From Heloderma charlesbogerti (taxonomy: Eukaryota > Chordata > Lepidosauria > Squamata > Helodermatidae), in contig JANEZZ010002658.1 of NCBI GenBank assembly GCA_026122225.1, forward strand, positions 124,001-188,000: 64,000 nucleotides of DNA, read 5' to 3'. Under the pieces are notes generated by a model. It searched no databases. It was not told the DNA's origin and saw only the letters and a program-made list of their open reading frames with translations. A program made the position numbers and the translations under genes. Of this stretch, positions 63,401 through 64,000 are shown piece by piece (position 1 is the stretch's first letter; each line of letters begins with the position of its first letter).

Positions 63401-63884
63401 TGCTTGCTCCCCCTGTCCGCTCGCTCTGGTCGATCACTCTTTGGGAGCTTGCTTGCTTCTGTAGTCCCTGGACCAGCTGGAGCAGCTTGCTCTGCTCTGC
63501 TCTGCTCAGCTGGGAGGCGGCAAACAGCTCTACCACCTCATTTGCCTGCATGTATCAGCCACCGGGTCCCAGGGCCAGGGCAGCTGGGGTGGGTGGAGCT
63601 AGTCCCAGGCCCTGCTTGAATGTCACTTCAGGGGAGGGGGTGCTGCCTTGTCTCACCCTGCCTTCCGCTCCCTCTCTCCAGGGCGGACCTGGTGCCCGTT
63701 TACTCATTTGGCGAGAACGACATTTTCCGGCAGGTGCATTTCCCAGCGGGCAGCTTTGTCCACCGGCTCCAGCTCCGTTTCAAGCAGCTGACGGGGTTTG
63801 CCCCCTGCATCTTTGGGGGACGGAGCCTCTTCTGCAGTCACCTCTGGGGGATCCTGCCCCTGGCCTCCCCCATCACTGTTGTAG
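42828..63884 (+). CDS. MOGAT3: MOGAT3-like acyltransferase, six exons, last exon outside window
   Basis: This is a DGAT2-family ER acyltransferase. Exons 42828-42897, 45311-45418, 48781-48851, 50586-50790, 58164-58335 and 63682-63884 join in frame into 276 residues plus one base; one more exon (about 60 residues) should follow. Similarity to MOGAT3 is strong: [11 protein letters not shown] near the start, [46 protein letters not shown] (HPHG at 101-104), [37 protein letters not shown] and GENDIFR. It should convert monoacylglycerol to diacylglycerol, and MOGAT3 can also make triacylglycerol. The usual FHGRG/FWGRG block reads FGGRS here. Introns are filled with CR1. Human MOGAT3 also has seven coding exons. 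Confidence 0.92.
43165..43670 (-). mobile_element. CR1 LINE 3' end, GC-shifted
   Basis: The reverse-strand CR1 3' end aligns throughout with the other copies, but many A/T positions are G/C (for example agcgggctggaggggcccgc where others have agtagggttggaaggggcct). It sits at the edge of the CpG island. Confidence 0.85.
43690..44390. other. MOGAT3-like intron 1, nothing recognised
   Basis: No exon or repeat family is recognised in this part of the intron. Confidence 0.45.
44395..44500 (+). repeat. tRNA-derived SINE, 5' part
   Basis: The head carries pol III promoter-like boxes: tggctcagtgggtagaa (A box) and gggttcgatctctgg (B box). A region ccaggtaaggctaggaaaaa follows. It is truncated where a CR1 3' end begins. 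The unrelated downstream sequence and mismatches exclude a functional tRNA gene. Confidence 0.65.
44501..44607 (-). mobile_element. CR1 3' tip ending in a perfect hairpin
   Basis: The reverse-strand CR1 terminus (44501-44585) is followed by a 17-base inverted copy of its own last bases (44569-44585 against 44591-44607, 5-base spacer). Confidence 0.8.
44735..45275 (+). mobile_element. L2-like LINE 3' end
   Basis: The + strand encodes the conserved end [17 protein letters not shown] and is followed by an AT-rich 3' region and a tail of aattaattaattaattg. It ends about 35 bases before exon 2. Confidence 0.65.
45311..45418 (+). CDS. MOGAT3: MOGAT3-like exon 2, membrane hairpin
   Basis: This 108-bp exon lies between cttcacag and gtcagt. 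It encodes [23 protein letters not shown] and SDWDTPER. It is flanked upstream by an L2 tail ending about 35 bases away. Confidence 0.92.
45605..46222 (+). mobile_element. Older CR1-like LINE 3' end
   Basis: The + strand encodes [20 protein letters not shown], the RT C-terminal CR1 block. A long 3' region then ends in gctcttctgatgttctc, a tail distinct from the ATTCTATG-type CR1s in this window. Fragments of the same family occur at 1335-1600 and 15575-15895. Confidence 0.7.
46230..46835. other. MOGAT3-like intron 2, nothing recognised
   Basis: No exon or repeat family is recognised between the two CR1 elements. Confidence 0.45.
46838..48757 (+). mobile_element. CR1 LINE 3' end (+) split by a nested CR1 (-)
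   Basis: A + strand CR1 (46838-47276) reads [20 protein letters not shown] and [20 protein letters not shown] and stops at gaaggcc. The missing continuation (aggatctcttctcgatcatc) resumes at 48463 and ends at 48757 with the ctattctatgattctgtgat tail. The segment between is a CR1 in the opposite orientation. Confidence 0.85.
47277..48460 (-). mobile_element. Nested CR1 LINE, RT to 3' end
   Basis: The reverse strand carries the 3' terminus at 47277 and RT blocks [60 protein letters not shown] and [17 protein letters not shown] small internal deletion lies near 47775. It is 5' truncated and inserted in the + strand CR1. Confidence 0.87.
48781..48851 (+). CDS. MOGAT3: MOGAT3-like exon 3
   Basis: This 71-bp exon follows ccttgcag and encodes [20 protein letters not shown] and FPIK before gtcagc. 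A CR1 3' end finishes only about 23 bases upstream. Confidence 0.92.
49018..49635 (+). mobile_element. CR1 LINE 3' end
   Basis: The + strand copy starts at tgatgtggctgcaaaaaagg. It reads [20 protein letters not shown] and [20 protein letters not shown] and ends in ccaatcctactattcta. It lies in MOGAT3-like intron 3. Confidence 0.87.
49636..50370. other. MOGAT3-like intron 3, nothing recognised
   Basis: No exon or repeat family could be supported here. Confidence 0.45.
50375..50515 (+). repeat. Old CR1-like 3' tip
   Basis: The segment ctggctggccactgtgggag followed by ttgctggactcaag and tggtctgatccagct resembles the end of the older CR1-like family. It is short and diverged. Confidence 0.4.
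50586..50790 (+). CDS. MOGAT3: MOGAT3-like exon 4 with HPHG motif
   Basis: This 205-bp exon, the same length and phase as exon 3 of the MOGAT2-like gene, encodes [20 protein letters not shown] then [21 protein letters not shown] and YREYMMSS. It lies between tttgcag and gtagga. Confidence 0.93.
50791..51350. other. Start of MOGAT3-like intron 4, nothing recognised
   Basis: No repeat family or exon is recognised before the microsatellite. Confidence 0.45.
51351..51430. repeat. Compound (TC)n(AC)n microsatellite
   Basis: About 24 TC units (51351-51397) pass directly into about 16 AC units (to 51430). Confidence 0.95.
51511..51549. repeat. Perfect 14-bp inverted repeat
   Basis: The arms gcatatgcagagtt (51511-51524) and aactctgcatatgc (51536-51549) are separated by an 11-base loop that itself contains gcatatg. 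Confidence 0.9.
51560..52320. other. MOGAT3-like intron 4, nothing recognised
   Basis: No gene, exon or repeat family is recognised. Confidence 0.4.
52338..52551 (+). mobile_element. Sauria-type SINE, 5' truncated, with 13-bp target duplication
   Basis: The sequence agrees with the distal part of the squamate Sauria SINE: gtagataaataggtaccgcc, catgccggccacatgacc, gagtcggacacgactgg and a ctttaccttacctt tail. Identical TAATGGATATAAT flanks it at 52325-52337 and 52552-52564. The tRNA-derived head is missing. Its 3' region shares 17 bases with the BovB 3' end. Confidence 0.85.
52715..52795. repeat. AT-rich palindromic low-complexity tract
   Basis: Repeated aaatatttaat motifs in both orientations form a self-complementary AT tract. 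Confidence 0.7.
52915..53145 (+). mobile_element. MIR-like CORE-SINE with (AATA)n tail
   Basis: The tRNA-like part (gggagatccgggttctagtc) is followed by a CORE-type segment (tgggtgactttgggccagtc) and an L2-like end (accgctttgagttccttgga), then a tail of AATA repeats. L2-type machinery would mobilise it. Confidence 0.7.
53366..53480 (-). repeat. LINE/SINE tail fragment
   Basis: The + strand atttatttatttacaacatt followed by tataccgcttcacatcaaaa is a typical reptilian L2-related tail in reverse orientation. The exact family is uncertain. Confidence 0.4.
53486..54018 (+). mobile_element. CR1 LINE 3' end with a short inverted tip
   Basis: A 34-base reverse-strand CR1 tip (53486-53519) abuts a + strand CR1 3' end (53520-54018). 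The latter encodes [21 protein letters not shown] sequence and ends in ctattctatgaatctatgaa. Confidence 0.82.
54020..54404 (+). mobile_element. CR1 LINE fragment, RT N-terminus
   Basis: The + strand matches CR1 from the YFGSVFS block through [20 protein letters not shown] to [20 protein letters not shown], with a small frame break. It joins tail to tail with the following reverse-strand CR1. Confidence 0.83.
54405..57600 (-). mobile_element. Long CR1 LINE: ORF1, endonuclease and RT N-half
   Basis: The reverse strand runs from a partial 5' UTR (near 57600) through ORF1 (57419 to about 56403), endonuclease (56057-55584: [40 protein letters not shown]) and RT (to 54405: [20 protein letters not shown]). 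It lacks the RT catalytic region and 3' end. ORF1 is broken near 57045 and 56906, with an intact esterase part ([23 protein letters not shown]). Confidence 0.88.
56403..57419 (-). pseudogene. CR1 ORF1 with SGNH-esterase domain, broken
   Basis: The N-terminal part has paired cysteines (CKVW here, where the other copies have CKVC; CNKC) and a coiled coil ([20 protein letters not shown]). The C-terminal part has the hydrolase blocks [17 protein letters not shown] and DGLHLT. In CR1 elements ORF1 is thought to bind element RNA, and the esterase may act on lipids. Frame breaks lie between about 56906 and 57045. Confidence 0.8.
57605..57688. repeat. Partial foldback hAT-type element
   Basis: The sequence accattggctatgctggctc onward to ctcccctg matches the right half of the foldback element at 41670-41804. 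Confidence 0.55.
57700..58163. other. End of MOGAT3-like intron 4, nothing recognised
   Basis: No repeat family is recognised. The acceptor of exon 5 (tatcctatcccag) is at its right end. Confidence 0.45.
58164..58335 (+). CDS. MOGAT3: MOGAT3-like exon 5
   Basis: This 172-bp exon lies between tcccag and gtagga. It encodes [33 protein letters not shown] and [13 protein letters not shown] and ends in phase 2. Confidence 0.92.
58615..58734 (-). mobile_element. BovB LINE 3' tip, severely 5' truncated
   Basis: About 120 bases match the 3' end of the intact BovB at 37823 (ttgttgttgttcagtcgttc through caagtccatattcattgcat). The flanks ttctgtct and ttctatct may be a decayed target duplication. Confidence 0.88.
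61083..61312 (-). mobile_element. MIR-like CORE-SINE nested in CR1
   Basis: In reverse orientation the tail tttatttatttatttattgc and CORE segment gtgactggcccaaagtcacc match the SINE at 52915-53145. It interrupts CR1 ORF2, with about 17 bases of CR1 lost at the site and no clear duplication. Confidence 0.8.
61830..61990 (-). mobile_element. CR1 3' tip nested in CR1
   Basis: A 160-base CR1 terminus (catagaatcacagaatagta onward) interrupts the endonuclease region. CR1 sequence aagttc before it continues with gttctgtttg after it. Confidence 0.85.
62364..63197 (-). pseudogene. CR1 ORF1, longest open copy (277 codons)
   Basis: This is the best preserved ORF1 in the window. It starts [20 protein letters not shown], then CNKC, a coiled coil, a Gln-rich stretch and the esterase blocks GDSLLRGIE and HVGTNDTA. 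It ends early at RRGIERE; the remaining esterase end, with the catalytic Asp-x-x-His block, is out of frame and partly deleted. Confidence 0.8.
63682..63884 (+). CDS. MOGAT3: MOGAT3-like exon 6
   Basis: This 203-bp exon lies between tctccag and gtaaag. It encodes [38 protein letters not shown] and SPITVV. It ends in phase 1, so a further exon is required beyond the window. Confidence 0.92.
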
Positions 63885-64000
63885 GTAAAGACACACCTCC
63901 CCCGGCCGCAAAGAGCAATGGCCAGGCTGGATGCAAAAGGCTTCCAGGTTGCTCTTTGGGCACCCTTCTGGTCTAGAGGTGGACGGCCCCCTCCCCCCTC

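Larger units (their letters stand above)
58838..63530 (-). mobile_element. Near full-length CR1 LINE with nested insertions
   Basis: From the reverse-strand 5' end near 63530: 5' UTR, ORF1 (63197-62364 open for 277 codons), endonuclease (61793-61266), linker and RT N-terminus (60935-60108), RT catalytic region and C-terminus (59950-59075; here the box reads IEDDTKLGG) and the 3' end at 58838. Interruptions are a CR1 3' tip at 61830-61990, a MIR-like SINE at 61083-61312 and a small deletion near 60148. It fills most of MOGAT3-like intron 5. Confidence 0.9.

Overview
The window is vertebrate nuclear DNA, almost certainly from a squamate reptile (lizard or snake). Large, well-preserved CR1 LINEs, L2 LINEs, RTE/BovB LINEs and a Sauria-type SINE occur together, and that combination is characteristic of Squamata. 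Genes are intron-rich with GT-AG splice sites, and two first exons sit in CpG islands. I cannot name the species.

Layout, all host genes on the + strand. (1) 795-14252: the last eight coding exons of a calpain of the CAPN5/CAPN6 type (end of the protease core with catalytic His and Asn, domain III, C-terminal C2 domain, stop, poly(A) signal); its 5' exons lie left of the window. (2) 14253-23330: intergenic DNA with a candidate LTR, a decayed BovB LINE (17229-20325) and a CpG island. (3) 23331-27512: a complete six-exon, 335-residue acyltransferase of the DGAT2 family, closest to MOGAT2. (4) 28190-42300: intergenic DNA with CR1 copies, a foldback hAT-type element, and a full-length BovB LINE (37823-41038) with target-site duplications and an uninterrupted 1047-codon frame. 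(5) 42828-63884 and beyond: six exons of a second DGAT2-family gene, very like MOGAT3, whose introns are inflated by CR1 insertions; its last exon is outside the window.

The two acyltransferases would both act at the ER membrane, joining acyl-CoA to monoacylglycerol (diacylglycerol synthesis for fat re-esterification). They appear to be an old tandem pair: coding exon lengths and phases correspond, except that one intron of the MOGAT3-like gene is exactly absent from the MOGAT2-like gene (108+71 versus 179 bp). A CAPN5-type calpain beside MOGAT/DGAT2-type genes recalls human 11q13.5 and, more loosely, the X chromosome, which suggests a paralogous block.

Most remaining DNA is mobile-element sequence. 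The most noteworthy items are the apparently intact BovB, the CR1 ORF1 frames with an SGNH-esterase domain, a nested CR1 whose end lies next to a MOGAT3 splice acceptor, and a CR1 remnant beside a CpG island with strongly GC-shifted substitutions. I found no CRISPR array, operon, rRNA gene or convincing functional tRNA gene, and no clear evidence of a wholly new biological system.
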